A stretch of 64,000 nt of DNA. Origin: Hyperoodon ampullatus. Taxonomy: Eukaryota; Chordata; Mammalia; Artiodactyla; Ziphiidae. A program made the position numbers and the translations under genes. The stretch is from assembly GCA_949752795.1 (NCBI GenBank), contig OX457074.1:3113527-3177526 (forward strand), in the 5' to 3' direction. The notes under the pieces were generated by a model that did no database searches, was not told where the DNA came from, and was given only the letters and a program-made list of their open reading frames with translations. Of the stretch, positions 33,501 to 45,170 are shown piece by piece (the first letter of the stretch is position 1; each line of letters begins with the position of its first letter).

Positions 33501-36500
33501 ACTATTAACACTCTGGAATTTCCCAGCCTCCATCTCACCCTCATTCACCAGAAATCACTCAACTGCCTAATCCTCTTATCAAGTGTCACAAAAGAGGGCA
33601 AAGCAAGCAAAGTAACTTTGAAGGGATTTTCTTTGGGCTAGGAGAGAAACAGTAGCCAGGGAAGGTTCCCTTCATCAAAATGAAAGAAATAAGGTAAGAA
33701 AACAGCTCCAAAGGCAATCTAAATGTTAACCTCTATGGATCTTAAAGAGCTTATTTATTTATGGGTGGTGATGGAGTCACAGAGAGGAGAGAGAAGTTGA
33801 GCAGAGGCAGAGAAGGGGCTGAAGCTGCCTGGTTAGAGGCCGTGTGGTGGGGTTGGTGATCGGGGATCCAGCTCTCTATCAAACCCCAAAGAGTGTCAAA
33901 TCCTCTGAAAACTACAGAACTCTGCCAAAGGACAGAATGGGAATAAGGGGCACTTCTAGAGTGTGGAGGGCTTGAAAGTAACACATGAAAAACATCTTCA
34001 ACAACAGAGACACCAAAATTGCTCCTCTCTTTCATATGCCTGATGGAATGTTGGGAGAAGGAGGGAAGCTTGGACATTAAGGACATTTATTTTTAACTCA
34101 ATTAATTGAAGAGATGGCACCTGAGCTGGAAGCTGAACACAACCTGAACCAGGACTGGCTTGTTCAAGTTAACTCGCCACTTCCCTTTCCCTGCTGGCCT
34201 TAAGGGAAGGCCACTAAGTAATGGGGAAGAGTAACTTCCTCAGGGCTCGCTCTTCAGTGCCTCTCAACCTCTCTTCTCAGCTTCGGTCCCCCAGGAACCC
34301 TAGACCTTGTGCTCTCCGACGCGTCTAGTATTTGGGGATTGAAGTCGACAGGGTAAACTCATTCAATTTCTTTTGTAAGTCAGCCCAATATTTTTTTCTA
34401 GGTAGGGAGGAAAGGAATGCAGCTGTTAAGGTGAATAGTCAACTAAGTACACATGGGAATTTTCTACTCTGACTCTTTTTTTTTTTTTTTGCGGGGGGGG
34501 GTCTTCCCGGACCGGGGCACGAACCCGCGTCCCCTGCATCGGCAGGCGGACTCTCAACCACTGCGCCACCAGGGAAGCCCTCTACTCTGATTCTTGACGG
34601 CAAATTTTCAAATTCAGAGTAGCTTCTCCTTTTCCACCCAATACTTCTGCCACTTTTACCCCACCATCTTACTTCCCCTGTTTCTACCGTGAACTGATGT
34701 TTGCTCGAAATCGTTTTATATTGGCCTAATGAAGGAAAACCTAATACAAAAACACTTTCAAGAACAACTTTCATACAGAAACAACAACTAAGTTTCCTTA
34801 CCACTGTGGTTTACATATACCACTCACTGTCCTTCCGGCACCGACAATCCTACACCCTAACGAGATAAAGGACTTCTTTAAGGACAACCTCCTTCAAAGG
34901 ACTGTCTCACTGCCACGATCACAGAACATATTCTTCGATCTGAGAGAATTGGGCAGAGGGAGAAGTTTGTTTAAGCTGCCTTTTCCCTACACAAACCTAA
35001 AAATATATTGGATTGGACAGGAAGAAAGAAAACAGTATTACCAGTCTGGGCAACTTTCTTAACTTCAACTTTTACTTGTTCTATGCCCCAGGGAAATTCA
35101 GACCACACTAAAAAGACCAATCCAGAATATGCTAGAAGATATTTCTATTCTGAATTTTTAACCCCCAAAGGAGATTAAAAGGGAATGGATGAGAACTACA
35201 TGAAGCAAAATCTTGGTAGCACCCAGAAACAAAAATGTACTTGAAACATCTGTTTCATATCTGATGTGACTTCCAACCTCAGACATTTTTCATTCAGTTG
35301 CTAAAATATAATCATCATCATCACCACCACTGCCTCCAAAGCCACTCACGAGAGACTCAGAAATAAGACATTCACAGCCTTGAATGGCACAGGATCTGCA
35401 GCCTTTCTCAACCTGCTCAGGAGAGAATTAAGCCCTGATGCCCTAAGGGAGTGGTTCTCCAACAGTTTGCGCCAGAATCACCTGGAGAGCCTGTAAGACA
35501 CAGACTGCTGGCCCTACCCCCAGAGTTCTTGGTATAACAAGTCTGGGGGCAGGGGCCCAGACTCTACATGGCTATGAATTTCCAGATGCTACTGCTGCTC
35601 GGGGTGAACCACTTCACTAAGGCATCCATTGTACGTCATGAATTAACTTCTTTTTCTGCATCTAGAATGACAGTAATCAAGTACCATCCGGGGGAGAAGT
35701 GAGGAAACAGTCACTCCAATCATTTTCTGTGTCCTGTGATTCAGATGAGAAACCCTGGTTGATGAAGGCTGGCCTAGAGTAATATTTGCTAACAACCAAC
35801 TTGGCCACTTAGAAGTCTCCTCTTACCCTAGAATACTCAAGCAGACTTTCCCATTGCGGTAGAAGTTGGGGTTAAACCTCACTGTGTTATTGCCCGTTGT
35901 CATCAGTTTGACCCGAGGTGGGTGGATGGGATAGTCGGGCGGACACCGAAACACGAACAGGAAGAAACCCCCTTCATAAGGAGTGTCAAATGGGCCTGTG
36001 ATCAATGCATGAATCTGCAAAATAAAACCCCATCTCAAAATTGTGAGGTGATGTCCCATCCCAAACCCTCCTGACTTCCACTTGCTACCCACGCCAGAAG
36101 CAGGACCTTCATCTGAATCCATATTCCATATCCTCACCATGAAAAATGAATAGCCTGTGCTCACTCACACTAATAAATATTTTTGGAATTTTAAGAAACC
36201 CCATTACAGTGTAGTGGCATCTTTCTCAGGGGTTACATTCTAAAGTTAGAGCCCAAGGTGAAAATTGAATCTAGCCAAAATCACCCTTGAGTGTCCCTTA
36301 AAACTCCCTTAAAGCATGTTTTTTGTTCGGACTTCCCTGATCAGTATTTTATATAACAAATGGATAGAACACCAACGTGCAAAACATAATAAACATCTGT
36401 AAAATACTGTCCTAGCATGTTCAATTTTAAGAAGTCAATACCTATTTTTACTGAGTACGTATGTTTGGATTTGCCTAGGTTAAACATGCGTACGATGCAA

Positions 36501-39500
36501 CTCCACCCTCCATTTATGTGGCACCAAGGGGAGGGGATGAATGGAAAAGAAGAAAGGGATTGGAGGCCACAGCACCAGTGCCAATCACAGGGCAGAGCTG
36601 AGGGTTGTGATGGAGGCCTACGGTATCTGTCTCCTCCGCAGAGGATCAAACCTACTGTGGAGGATGTGGCTCAGGCAGCATCCAGCTGTGTGAAAGATAC
36701 AAAGAAAAATGGGGAAACTCAGGGTCCACTCGGAGCCATAGACTATCCCCAGAACTTTCCCCAACACTGTAGGTTAATAACCATATAAAAAAATCAGCAG
36801 CACTTGAAACAAAATGCTAAATTCTCTTCCTCCAGCTGTGATTTATTGAACAAGACTTCCCTTCTTGAAGGGAAGAAAACCTAACTGACTCAGTTATATT
36901 TCTTCATCTACAAAGGCTCCTAGGCACTTAAGTCTGCTCAGAATTTAAACAGCAAGAGGAAAAAGGACCTGCAATCCAGTGCCTCTGGCTACAGTCCCCG
37001 CCTCGCCCTGGTGGCTCCTATGTTATCTTTTAGCCTTCCGTCAACTGGGATAGCAAGCTCAAATGGTATCAACATGACATCAATTCTGGGACCCCAGGGA
37101 CTAGCATATTAACACTAATACTTGACTAAGAACAAGATGTCCCAGGGAAAACATTTCCAACCACAGAAAAAGAAAAAAATCAATTTAAAGGGAAACCTAT
37201 TCAAAACAAAACAGACACACAAATAATACCAAATCTGAATTTTTACTATAAGAAATTTGACCCTACAAGGAGTTTTCATTTAAACAACACTAGACTTAGG
37301 TAATCTCATTTCTTCCCGATTTCAGTTTAAGTAAAAGTTCACTTCTCAGGGTAGAGCAGTCAGTGACAGAGAAGTCGAGGTATCTATGCCAGAGGAATTT
37401 AAGCTTTCTCTGTGTCTGTGTGTGGACAAGACAGGAACGGTCTTTGGGGTGGAAAGGATATTCAAAAGCAATCAGTAAGGACAGGAGCCTAAACAAGGCC
37501 CTGTAACTACAAACACGGTTCACTCAAGCTTGTCCCATCCCCAACCTTCTTGGCATCTGACTTACAGCACCACACTTAAAGGTCAAGAGAGGCAGGATGG
37601 GGGAAGAGTTGGCTAGTACAATAGGGTGACCATATAATTTATCATCCAAACCGGAGCATTTCTGAGAGGTAAAGAGTGTGCTCTATTAATAACTAAGCTT
37701 GGACAACAGGCATGAACTGGGCTTTTCCAAGCCAACCAGGACCTTTTGGCACCCCAAAACAGATACCTGTTCAAGGCTCCGCTCCACCTCACTGTGTGAC
37801 CTTGGGCAAGCCACTTACTCTCTTGGGGTTTTGATTTATTCATCTATGTAATCAGAGATGTGAGCTGGATAATCTCTTTTAGGCTCTTTCAACTTCATGG
37901 GCCCAATTTCCCAATAACCCCCAAACCCCACCAAGGTACATACCTTAGTCATGTCAACAGTATCAGGTACAACGAACATTCCTGGAGGAGGCTCCTTATA
38001 AATGGACATGATATCCCTGTATAACACCAAGAGGAAGTGGGGGAGGGAGTGAGGGAGAGGAGAAAAAAGGGGAATCCCTTGAGCAGGACAGTTGTTATCA
38101 CCTCAGTGAGGCCAGGGTTCGAGAAAGTGGTGCTTGGTACCACAAATGTTTGCACCGTCTTGTTGGCTGAGAAATCTCAGCTGCGTATTTGTCAGGCAAG
38201 CAGAGAGCAAATTATCATCAAAGGGGCATTGTTTCCTCAGGGGGAGGGAAGGGAGGGGGGGAAAAAAAATCAGAGATCCCAATGGTGTCCGATGTCACCC
38301 TGGAAAAGCCACATCCCATTTACTCTCACTTCCTCCCACATGGCACTTCATTCACTCCCCACCTCCGAGATTCCCAGGTACTACGGCTGAATGCTAAATG
38401 AAGATTTCTCCGTAACTGGGAAGGCATAATCAACTCCACTAAAAAACTAATTCCATAAACCACACAGTGGACCGTTGTCAGCACAGGGATTATATGAAGC
38501 AAGTGAGCTAGCAGGGAGCAATAATGGCCTTCTTGCCCAGGAGACTAATAGTGTACAGACCTCTTCAGGTTGGGATGGGGACCCTCTGAAATTGCTGAGA
38601 ATCTCACAGGTGGAGGATGACATGAAGTCATTACTATAGAAGATGAGAGGACTTCTAGGTCATAGCTCATAAACTAGAATGGATCAGTTGTGCGCAAGGG
38701 CCTATAGGTGGGAAATCTAGGGACTTGCTACGGTACAGAGGGACATAAAAAAGTGCAAACAAGCGACAGAGTGGAGGAAAAGTATTGGCAGAACTCAGAG
38801 ATATGTTAGGACTGGAAGACTGAAATGGCTGAAGGAGTACAAGAGTTGAGGAGTGCTGAGTTTCTTAAGTTAGAGGTGGCAACCTTGATGGAGTTGGCAA
38901 ACTGTGTCAGGCACTGGGCAGGTACTTTACACACAGTATGCTGTTTAATTTTTAGTACAACCTTGAAAGTAGGCAGAAACATCTGAAAGAACTTGGAATG
39001 TGGGGAATGTGATTACCTAGATGAGGATGACTGTGATGGTGGCATAGGGAGAGAGAGTCTGGCTATCAGCAAACAGGTTTCAGGATTAACAGCAGCTAAA
39101 AAGCATTCCCTTTTCCTATGTAGGTACTATGCTAAGCAATTTCACAAAAACATTATCTGTTAAATGATATGATCTGAGATCAGTCACCCAAGAAATAAGC
39201 ACAGAAGGGACTTGGGCCTTTGTTCCTATATTTCAATTGGGTACATTTGCTTCAGAAAGTAAATCACATGACTCAGAGGAAAGAATACAGAAAAGAAAGT
39301 CTTGAGTGGGATATTACAAGCCAATGTGAGACTGGGGGGCGGGGGCGGCGGGGGGATGGAAGCTTGAGTTCCTGGAACAGGTGTGAGAGTAGAGAGCTTT
39401 GGGGTTCTGGAAAAGTGGTTCAAGAGAAGGCTGCGGGCATGCGTGGGAAGCGACCTAGACTTGGGGAGGGGACTCTGTGGAGGGGGTTGAGGAGGCCGAG

Positions 39501-40313
39501 AATAAAGCCAGGATGGCCTGACGTCTCAGGCCGGGCAAAGCAAGCTGTGTGTGTGTCTTACAAATGGGGCTCGGGAGGAGACGACGCAGGGGACCGCTGG
39601 GTGGGGCCTCCGGGCTGCATCTAACAAGGCTGGGGTGGAGAAGGGGGGAGAGGGGCGGTGCGGAGGGCGGGAGGGGGTGTTACTGAAGCGCCGAAGGGTC
39701 GGGTTTCGGGCGGGAGGTCGGGAGGTGTGGGGGAGGGTGTCCGGACTGGAGACCGAGGGCTCAAGGGAGGTTACCGAGGGGCGGGGTCGGACCTGGATAC
39801 GCGAGGAGGGGCTTGGTGCGTGTGGGGCTGGGGGCGGGGGGAAAGGGGACTTGGATCCCGACGCTCCGGGCTGGCAAGACGTGGGCTTGGGAGCTGGGCC
39901 GCCGCGAGGGCAGCGGGGGTGGTAGTGGGACAGGGTGGGGGCGGCGGGGAAGGTCGAGCCCCGGAGCTCGGGGCTGGGGGAGGAAAAACCCCGGCTCACC
40001 GCTTGATCCGGAGTAGACACTGCGGCGCGGTTCGCTCGCCGTCCCAGTCGGAGCTGAGTGTGGGGTCCCAGTGGCTAAGCAGAGCGGCCCCGTGGGCAGC
40101 GGCCGAGGGCGGGAGCCCGGGCAGCGGAGCCAGGCCGCTCCCTGGCCCCCCGGCCCCGCCCGCTGCCGCCGCCGCCGCCCACACATCCGGCAGGAAAGGC
40201 GGCCCGAACCCGCCGCCGCCGCTAACGCCAACAACACCGGCGACGCCGCTCGCCCCGGGGCCCGCCGCCCCGGCGCCTGCCGTCGCCGCCTCTTCAGTCG
40301 GACTCTCCGCCAT
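27599..40313 (-). CDS. UBE2Z: Ubiquitin-conjugating enzyme E2 Z
   Basis: Seven coding exons, 5' to 3' on the minus strand: 40313-40000, 38016-37944, 36014-35827, 33370-33259, 30893-30781, 29990-29900, 27769-27599. All junctions are GT/AG and in phase, giving 353 residues plus TAG (human 354). UBE2Z (USE1) accepts ubiquitin or FAT10 from the E1 enzyme UBA6 and is not charged by UBA1. The N-terminus (1-105) is a low-complexity Ala/Gly/Pro region encoded in the CpG island. It is one residue shorter than human in the GVSGGGGFG tract. The UBC fold spans about residues 105-250; the FNPN segment is 176-179 and the catalytic cysteine is Cys187 (codon 35843-35841) in [14 protein letters not shown]-terminal extension ends [16 protein letters not shown]. 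The start is the ATG after SEGT, matching the family's MAESPTEEA start. Confidence 0.97.
29245..29391 (-). mobile_element. CHR-type SINE in UBE2Z intron 6
   Basis: T-rich start, CGGGTCTTAATTGCGGCATGC, then an antisense B-box ATTGAACCC and a head ending GGAAGTCC. A short, diverged copy. Confidence 0.85.
30310..30355 (+). mobile_element. L1 3' terminus, very short (UBE2Z intron 5)
   Basis: TACACCTGAAACACTGTAATCAACTATATGTCAATAAAAAAAAAAG is only the last 45 bp of the sense L1 3' end plus tail, a strongly 5'-truncated insertion. Confidence 0.6.
31730..31930 (-). mobile_element. Young CHR-type SINE with perfect 12-bp TSD (UBE2Z intron 4)
   Basis: Compact reverse-orientation copy. The TSD TACATTCCTTTT is at 31718-31729 and 31931-31942. 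Confidence 0.95.
32635..32800 (+). repeat. MIR SINE in UBE2Z intron 4
   Basis: CTCAGCTGAAAATGGGGATAA and GTATGAGGATTAAGTGAGAA are sense MIR landmarks. Confidence 0.7.
34473..34580 (-). mobile_element. CHR-type SINE lacking its central body (UBE2Z intron 3)
   Basis: A T run and GCGGGGGGGGG join directly to TCTTCCCGGACCGGGGCAC and the normal head. About 100 bp of body is absent. The TSD TCTACTCTGA (34463-34472 and 34581-34590) is perfect. Confidence 0.93.
35448..35626. mobile_element. MER5A-like hAT-Charlie DNA transposon (UBE2Z intron 3)
   Basis: AGTGGTTCTCCAACAGTTTGC, CAGAATCACCTGGAGAGCCTG and the terminal GTGAACCACTTCACTA have the order of the MER5A non-autonomous element. The ends are inverted repeats, eroded. 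Confidence 0.7.
37625..37760. mobile_element. Subpalindromic DNA-transposon relic (UBE2Z intron 2)
   Basis: GGGTGACCATATAATTTATC opens the copy, and CCAAACCGGAGCATTTCTGA pairs loosely with AACTGGGCTTTTCCAAGCC further on. This fits a MER-type non-autonomous transposon; the family name is not certain. Confidence 0.4.
37765..37895 (+). repeat. MIR SINE in UBE2Z intron 2
   Basis: CACTGTGTGACCTTGGGCAAG and CTTACTCTCTTGGGGTTTTG are the sense MIR core. It lies close to exon 2. Confidence 0.8.
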
Positions 40314-40620
40314 CGTTCCTTCGCTTCCGGGACTGATCGGCAGCACGTCCGCCGACCAGAGCGGCCGCTGCTCCCTCCCGTTCCCCGCACCACCGAGAGC
40401 CGGGCCAGAGTGTCCCCACCCTCCGCTTCCCCGGCCTGGGCGGCGTTGGCTCCGCCCACCCCCGCCCCGACCAGCGAGAGGCGCTCTGCAAGAGCGTCCA
40501 CCCACAGTCCTCCAGGGCGGGCGGGGGTCGGAGCTCGCCGGCCAAGCGAGGGTACTGGGCCTGCGCGGGCCCCGCGCTTTGCGGGAGGAAGTTCTGAGGC
40601 GGATCCGGACTCCTAGGTGC
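39590..40620 (-). promoter_or_regulatory. UBE2Z: UBE2Z CpG island and promoter
   Basis: Very GC- and CpG-rich sequence covering the end of intron 1, coding exon 1 and about 300 bp upstream of the ATG. An ETS-type core (CTTCCGG on plus, 40324-40330) lies just upstream of the start codon and no TATA box is seen, as for a housekeeping promoter. The exact transcription start is not determinable here. Confidence 0.75.
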
Positions 40621-41398
40621 AATTGAGGACCCAATTCCAAGGAATATTTTAGTTTCAAGCGTTGAAAGGGGAGGAGAGGAGGACCATTTACCACATCTAG
40701 GAAAGCGACCCTCAGACGTGCCCAAGGGGTAGGATTGGGGATCCAGCTTCCTTGTGCGGAGGTGCTGAGTAGAGGAGTTGACTCGCTTAGGGCTCTTCCT
40801 GTCCGAAAGTCTCTGTGATTTATCCTTCCTGCACCCTCACCCACGGAGGGCAGGCTGCCATTGCCCCCTGCCTGCAACAGGACCAAGAGGAAGGAAGGAA
40901 GGAATCAGGAACTACGAGTGAAAAACTACCTCGTTTTAGAGTGTATTCGATATATATTTATGAAGGGCTTGCTAAATGCCAGGCACTTTTGCTAGGCGTT
41001 GCCATAGGGATAATAAAACAAACCTAGAGAAGCTTGGTAAAAAGAAGAAAATCAGGCCTCCTGACTCCAAGCTCAACATTTCTTTCCACAAGGCCTTGAA
41101 TATGCAGGAATCAAGGGGCTGTGAGTTTAAATCCTGGGAGGATTCCTCAGGACTTTACTGAGATTAAGCTGAAAAAATACAAGCCATCAAGAAACAAAAA
41201 CAAGCCATCAAAAAAAAAAAAGCTTTCCCTTTTCTCCCTATCAAGAGTACAGGAGTACAGGAGTACATAATCTAACACTCCCAGCAAGACCTCGGGCAGC
41301 ACTCAGTAACCAAACATACGGATACTTCTGTAGCAAAGCATATGAATATTCATATTAATTTGGGTACACTTATGAATATTCATATTAAATCAGAAGAA
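40621..41398. other. Unique intergenic sequence upstream of UBE2Z
   Basis: No gene recognised. There is a possible MIR remnant with ATTTATGAAGGGCTTGCTAA and CCAGGCACTTTTGC (about 40955-40985) and a short direct repeat of TATGAATATTCATATTAA at 41341 and 41371. Confidence 0.5.
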
Positions 41399-41407
41399 TA
41401 GCCTCAC

Positions 41408-41789
41408 TTTGTTTTTTATTTTTAAACTTTTAATTTCTTTAATGTATCTATATTTATTTTTATTTTTGGCTGCATTGGGTCTTCGCTGCTGCTCGCGGGC
41501 TTTGTCTAGTCGCAGCGAGCGGGGGCCACTCTTCATTGCGGTGCGCGGGCTTCTCATTGCGATGGCTTCTCTTGTTGCCGAGTGCAGGCTCTAGGCGCAC
41601 GGGCTTCAGTAGTGGTGGCACAAGGGCTCAGTAGTTGTGGCACGTGGGCTCTAGAGCGCAGGCTCAGTAGTTGTGGCTCACGGGCTTAGTTGCTCCGCAG
41701 CATGTGGGATCTTCCTGGAACAGGGCTCGAACCCGTGTCCCCTGAATTGGCAGGCGGATTCCCAACCACTGCGCCACCCGGGAAGCCCC
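41408..41789 (-). mobile_element. CHR-type SINE, long form
   Basis: Reverse-orientation long form with repeated TCAGTAGTTGTGGC units and an antisense B-box CTCGAACCCGTG (about 41727). The target word TAGCCTCAC flanks it at 41399-41407 and 41790-41798. Confidence 0.9.
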
Positions 41790-41978
41790 TAGCCTCACGT
41801 TAGATTACGTTTTGCCGCCAAATTTGTTTTTTAAAAGAGAAGTCCTGTTTTCACAGCTTTGTGAGTTTTCCAACCAGGGACTGTGGAGTTGAGTGATAAT
41901 AGCCAGCATTTATTGAGAGCTAAAATACTGTTTTTTTAGTTAACATTTATTGAGTGCCTAATAGGTGCCAAACGCTTT

Positions 41979-42742
41979 TTTTTTTTAACACAAATGGGTT
42001 TTTTGTTTTTTTTTTTTAATTTTTGGCTACGTTGGGTCTTCGTTGCTGCGCGCGGGCTTTCTCCAGTTGCGGCGGGCGGGGGCTACTCTTCGTTATGGTG
42101 CGCGGGCTTCTCTTTGTGGTGGCTTTTCTTGTTGCGGAGTACGGGCTCTAGGCGCGCGGCCTTCAGTAGTTGTGGCACACAGGCTCGGTAGTTGTGGGTC
42201 GCAGGCTCTACAGCGCAGGCTCAGTAGTTGTGGCGCATGGGCTTAGTTGCTCCGCGGCATGTGGATCTTCCCGGACCAGGGCTTGAACCCGTGTCCCCTG
42301 CATTGGCAGGCGGATTCTTTTTTTATTATTATTTTTAAAATTTTATCTTATTTTTAAAATTATTTTTGGCTGTGCTGGGTCTTCGTTGCTGTGCACAGGC
42401 TTTCTCTAGTTGCGGCCAGCAGGGGCCACTCTTTATTGCGGTGCGCGGGCTTCTCATTACGGTGACTTCTCTTGTTGCGGAGCATGGGCTCTAGACGTGA
42501 GGGCTTCAGCAGTTGCAGCACACAGGCTCAGTAGTTGCAGCACGCGGGCCCTAGAGCACGTGGGCTTCAGTAGTTGTGGTGCAAGGGCCTAGCTGGTCCG
42601 CGGCATGTGGAATCCTCCCGGACCAGGGCTTGAACCCGTGTCCCCTGCACTGGCAGGCAGATTTCCAACCACTGTGCCACCAGGGAAGTCCCTGGCAGGT
42701 GGATTCTTAACCACTTAACCACTACACCACCAGGCAAGTCCC
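41979..42742 (-). mobile_element. CHR-type SINE (outer copy, interrupted)
   Basis: The outer copy comprises 41979-42319 and 42709-42742, with an inner SINE between. Its TSD is near GTGCCAAACGCTTT (41965-41978) and GTGCCAAGTGCTTT (42743-42756), 12 of 14 identical. Confidence 0.9.
42320..42692 (-). mobile_element. CHR-type SINE (inner copy, inserted in a CHR SINE head)
   Basis: A complete long-form copy, reverse orientation, inserted inside the outer SINE's tRNA-like head. The TSD is TGGCAGGCGGATTCTT (42304-42319) versus TGGCAGGTGGATTCTT (42693-42708), 15 of 16 identical, and comes from outer SINE sequence. The minus-strand nick site reads TT/AAGA. Confidence 0.93.
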
Positions 42743-43249
42743 GTGCCAAGTGCTTTGTATGTCTTATTTATTCCTTTCAACAAACCTATGAAGTAAGTAC
42801 TATTATTAGTCCATTCTGATAGATGGAAAAAGAGAGGCTCACAGAGGTTCAGTCATTTACATGGGTCACAGTGAGAGCAAGCCAAATCTGTCTCCAGAAA
42901 AAACGTTCTGACCACTATGTGATACTGTCACAGCTTGGAACTCTCTCCCACACTTATCACGTTGTACCTTGTACTAATTAGGGTCCTTTGGTACCTGTTG
43001 CTTCCACCCCCTACTACCCCCTGCTCCCCGTTCTTCGGACTCTAGATCGTGTATTATCTATGAATCCAGCATGGGGCCTGTCACAGCTTAGGTACTTAAC
43101 ATGAAGCAAAATGAATTGATACAATATTTTATACAGATTTCATGTTTTATTGGTATAGCGTTTTACCACTCTATTATAAAGATGCCTAAATATCTCTGAA
43201 AGGATATGCAAGAAACTGGTAACAGCGGTTGCCTCTTGATTGCAGACAA

Positions 43250-43305
43250 GATGGGGCAAAGGGCATATATATACACATACATACACACACACAAACACAC
43301 TTGTA
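43250..43305. repeat. CA/TA-rich simple repeat
   Basis: Mixed (TA) and (CACA) units: ATATATATACACATACATAC followed by ACACACACAAACACAC. Confidence 0.7.
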
Positions 43306-43689
43306 CTTTTTAAATGTGGTGCTGTACATCTATTGCCTATTCAAACTATATATTTCATTCATTTTTTAAGGATTCTGGAATTTTTATTGGGTACTATTTA
43401 CTTAGTAAGATGGTCAAAAGTCAACCCGTTGGGTAACCTCACACAAAGAAAAACACTACTCCATAGCTTCTCCATGGCTACAGACTGCAGAGGCCCATAG
43501 GGGGCCCATGGGGTGAGAGAACTCCTCAGTCGGTCCCTTACTTATTATTGGACCATTGTTTTCAGGTACAAGGTCCATTAGAGATGGGACAATGAACAGA
43601 AAAACACTTACCTCAGATCCAGAAAAAAGAGGTTCAACCTTTGATATGTACCACTCTGCAAATATCCTCTTTGAGCCTATTTCTGCATC

Positions 43690-44020
43690 CATAGAATGGT
43701 GATAATTACTACCTCTCAGGGTTTTTCTGAGGATTAAGTGTGGCATTTTTAGAAGTGTTTTGCAAAGTGGTAAGCACTGTCCAAATAATTGACACCTCAC
43801 TTGCCCATGTGCCTTCTCTCCTCTGGGCCTGTGCTCATATTTTCTCTACCTGGAATGCGCTTTCCCTTTATTAGGGAAAATCCTAGTTATTTAAACTCTC
43901 TAAGCTTCTATTCTTCATCAGTAATACTGATAAAATAATAGTAGCTATAAAGAAGAGATGATGTGACGATGAATGTGCACAATACCTGGCCAAAGTAAGT
44001 GTTTGATAATAATAATTATT
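43690..44020 (+). repeat. Two MIR SINE fragments
   Basis: Sense MIR pieces at about 43690-43790 (TTTTTCTGAGGATTAAGTGTGG) and about 43895-44015 (TAAAATAATAGTAGC and ATACCTGGCCAAAGTAAGTG). Confidence 0.6.
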
Positions 44021-44032
44021 ATTATTATCTTA

Positions 44033-44231
44033 CATTTTATTTATTTATTTTTGGCTGCATTGGGTGGCTTCTCTTATTGTGGAGCATGGGCTCTGGCTGT
44101 GTGGGCTCAGTAGTTGTGGCACATGGGCTTAGTTGCTCCGTGGCATGTGGAATCTTCCCGGACCAGGGCTCAAACCCATGTCCTCTGCCTTGGCAGGCGG
44201 ATTCTTAACCACTGTGCCACCGGGGAAGCCC
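44033..44231 (-). mobile_element. CHR-type SINE with internal deletion
   Basis: Begins ATTTTTGGCTGCATTGGG and jumps directly to TGGCTTCTCTTATTGTGG, missing the segment with GTCTTCGTTGCTGC. The head GGGAAGCCC ends at 44231. Confidence 0.88.
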
Positions 44232-44299
44232 TGCTTTTTATTTTAGTGGTTTGGTTACTCATCTGTCTAGCTACTACATATGACGTCCTCTAGGGCAGT

Positions 44300-45170
44300 A
44301 AGCATGGAGCACCTATCTTGTATCTCCAGGACCTGACATTCAGTGAGTATTGCAGAAATGGTAAACACAATGGAAGTGAAGACATTGTAGCCAGTTGCCC
44401 TTCCCCTGGCCACGGATCTTTAAGATTTCACCTCCTCTTCCTCAGAAATGCCTGTTTTCTTTCCACAAGGGCTGGCCAAGCTTGTACAAAGAATCTTCAA
44501 CTCAAGGTCTAAAGGGCTGCAGCTGCTTGAAGGACCAGCTCACCAACCCCCAAGGGAACTCCAGAAGGCCTCTAAACTGGGAAGAGGAAGGACGAGGGAG
44601 AGGCTGGCAGAACTTTGTGAACTGGCATTGCTTAGTCCAGTGCTCACTGACTTTTTCAAGGCAACACCTGGCTGCTTTTTCCTGGCAGCTTGGCCAGAGG
44701 GCAAGAGTGTGCCTTCTGGAGCCACTCCCATGGCCTCTGGGGATGGATGATACAACCAAGCTGTCTTCCGACAGGAAACTGGATCCAACCCTCTCTCTCC
44801 TCCCCAGCACACTGGACTGCATTGAGCCATCTCTTAGTGCAGCAAAGTTTGGTAGCACCTTGCTCATGGCAACCTGGAAAGCACTCTCCCCCAGGACAGA
44901 GACCAGCAAGTATCCTGGAGTTCAGGTCACTGCTGTGCTTCAACCCTCTAAACAGATACATCGTGAAGATCCTTCTCCCCTTCCCCAAGGTCCTGTGTCC
45001 CCCTGCTCTCTGGAGCAGTCCTTCCCCTCCAGGGCCTAGCCTTTTGTCTTGGGCTCAGTGCCAGGAACAGATGAAGAGTTCCCACCCAGGTCACAAATTG
45101 GGGGCTAAAAGGAAAAATCAGAACTTGGACTGGGTGTTGGAGGCTTCTGATTATAAGTAATAATAGCTAT
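44300..45170. other. Unique intergenic sequence
   Basis: About 870 bp without a recognised repeat or exon. Open frames of 100-214 codons on both strands overlap one another. None starts at a convincing exon border or matches a family I know, so no gene is called. Confidence 0.5.

Larger units (their letters stand above)
41937..42905 (-). repeat. MIR SINE split by nested CHR insertions
   Basis: Antisense MIR from AACATTTATTGAGTGCC to about 41978, continuing after the SINEs at 42743 with GTGCCAAGTGCTTTG, through AAACCTATGAAGTAAGTAC to about 42905. Confidence 0.75.

Noticed and set aside
39658..40626. 322-codon plus-strand frame over the UBE2Z CpG island
   Set aside because: GC-rich sequence without stop codons, antisense to UBE2Z exon 1 and its promoter. 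Composition explains it.
44395..45039. 214-codon plus-strand frame in intergenic DNA
   Set aside because: Other frames on both strands are open over the same interval. No recognisable domain, initiation context or splice sites, so it is left as unassigned.
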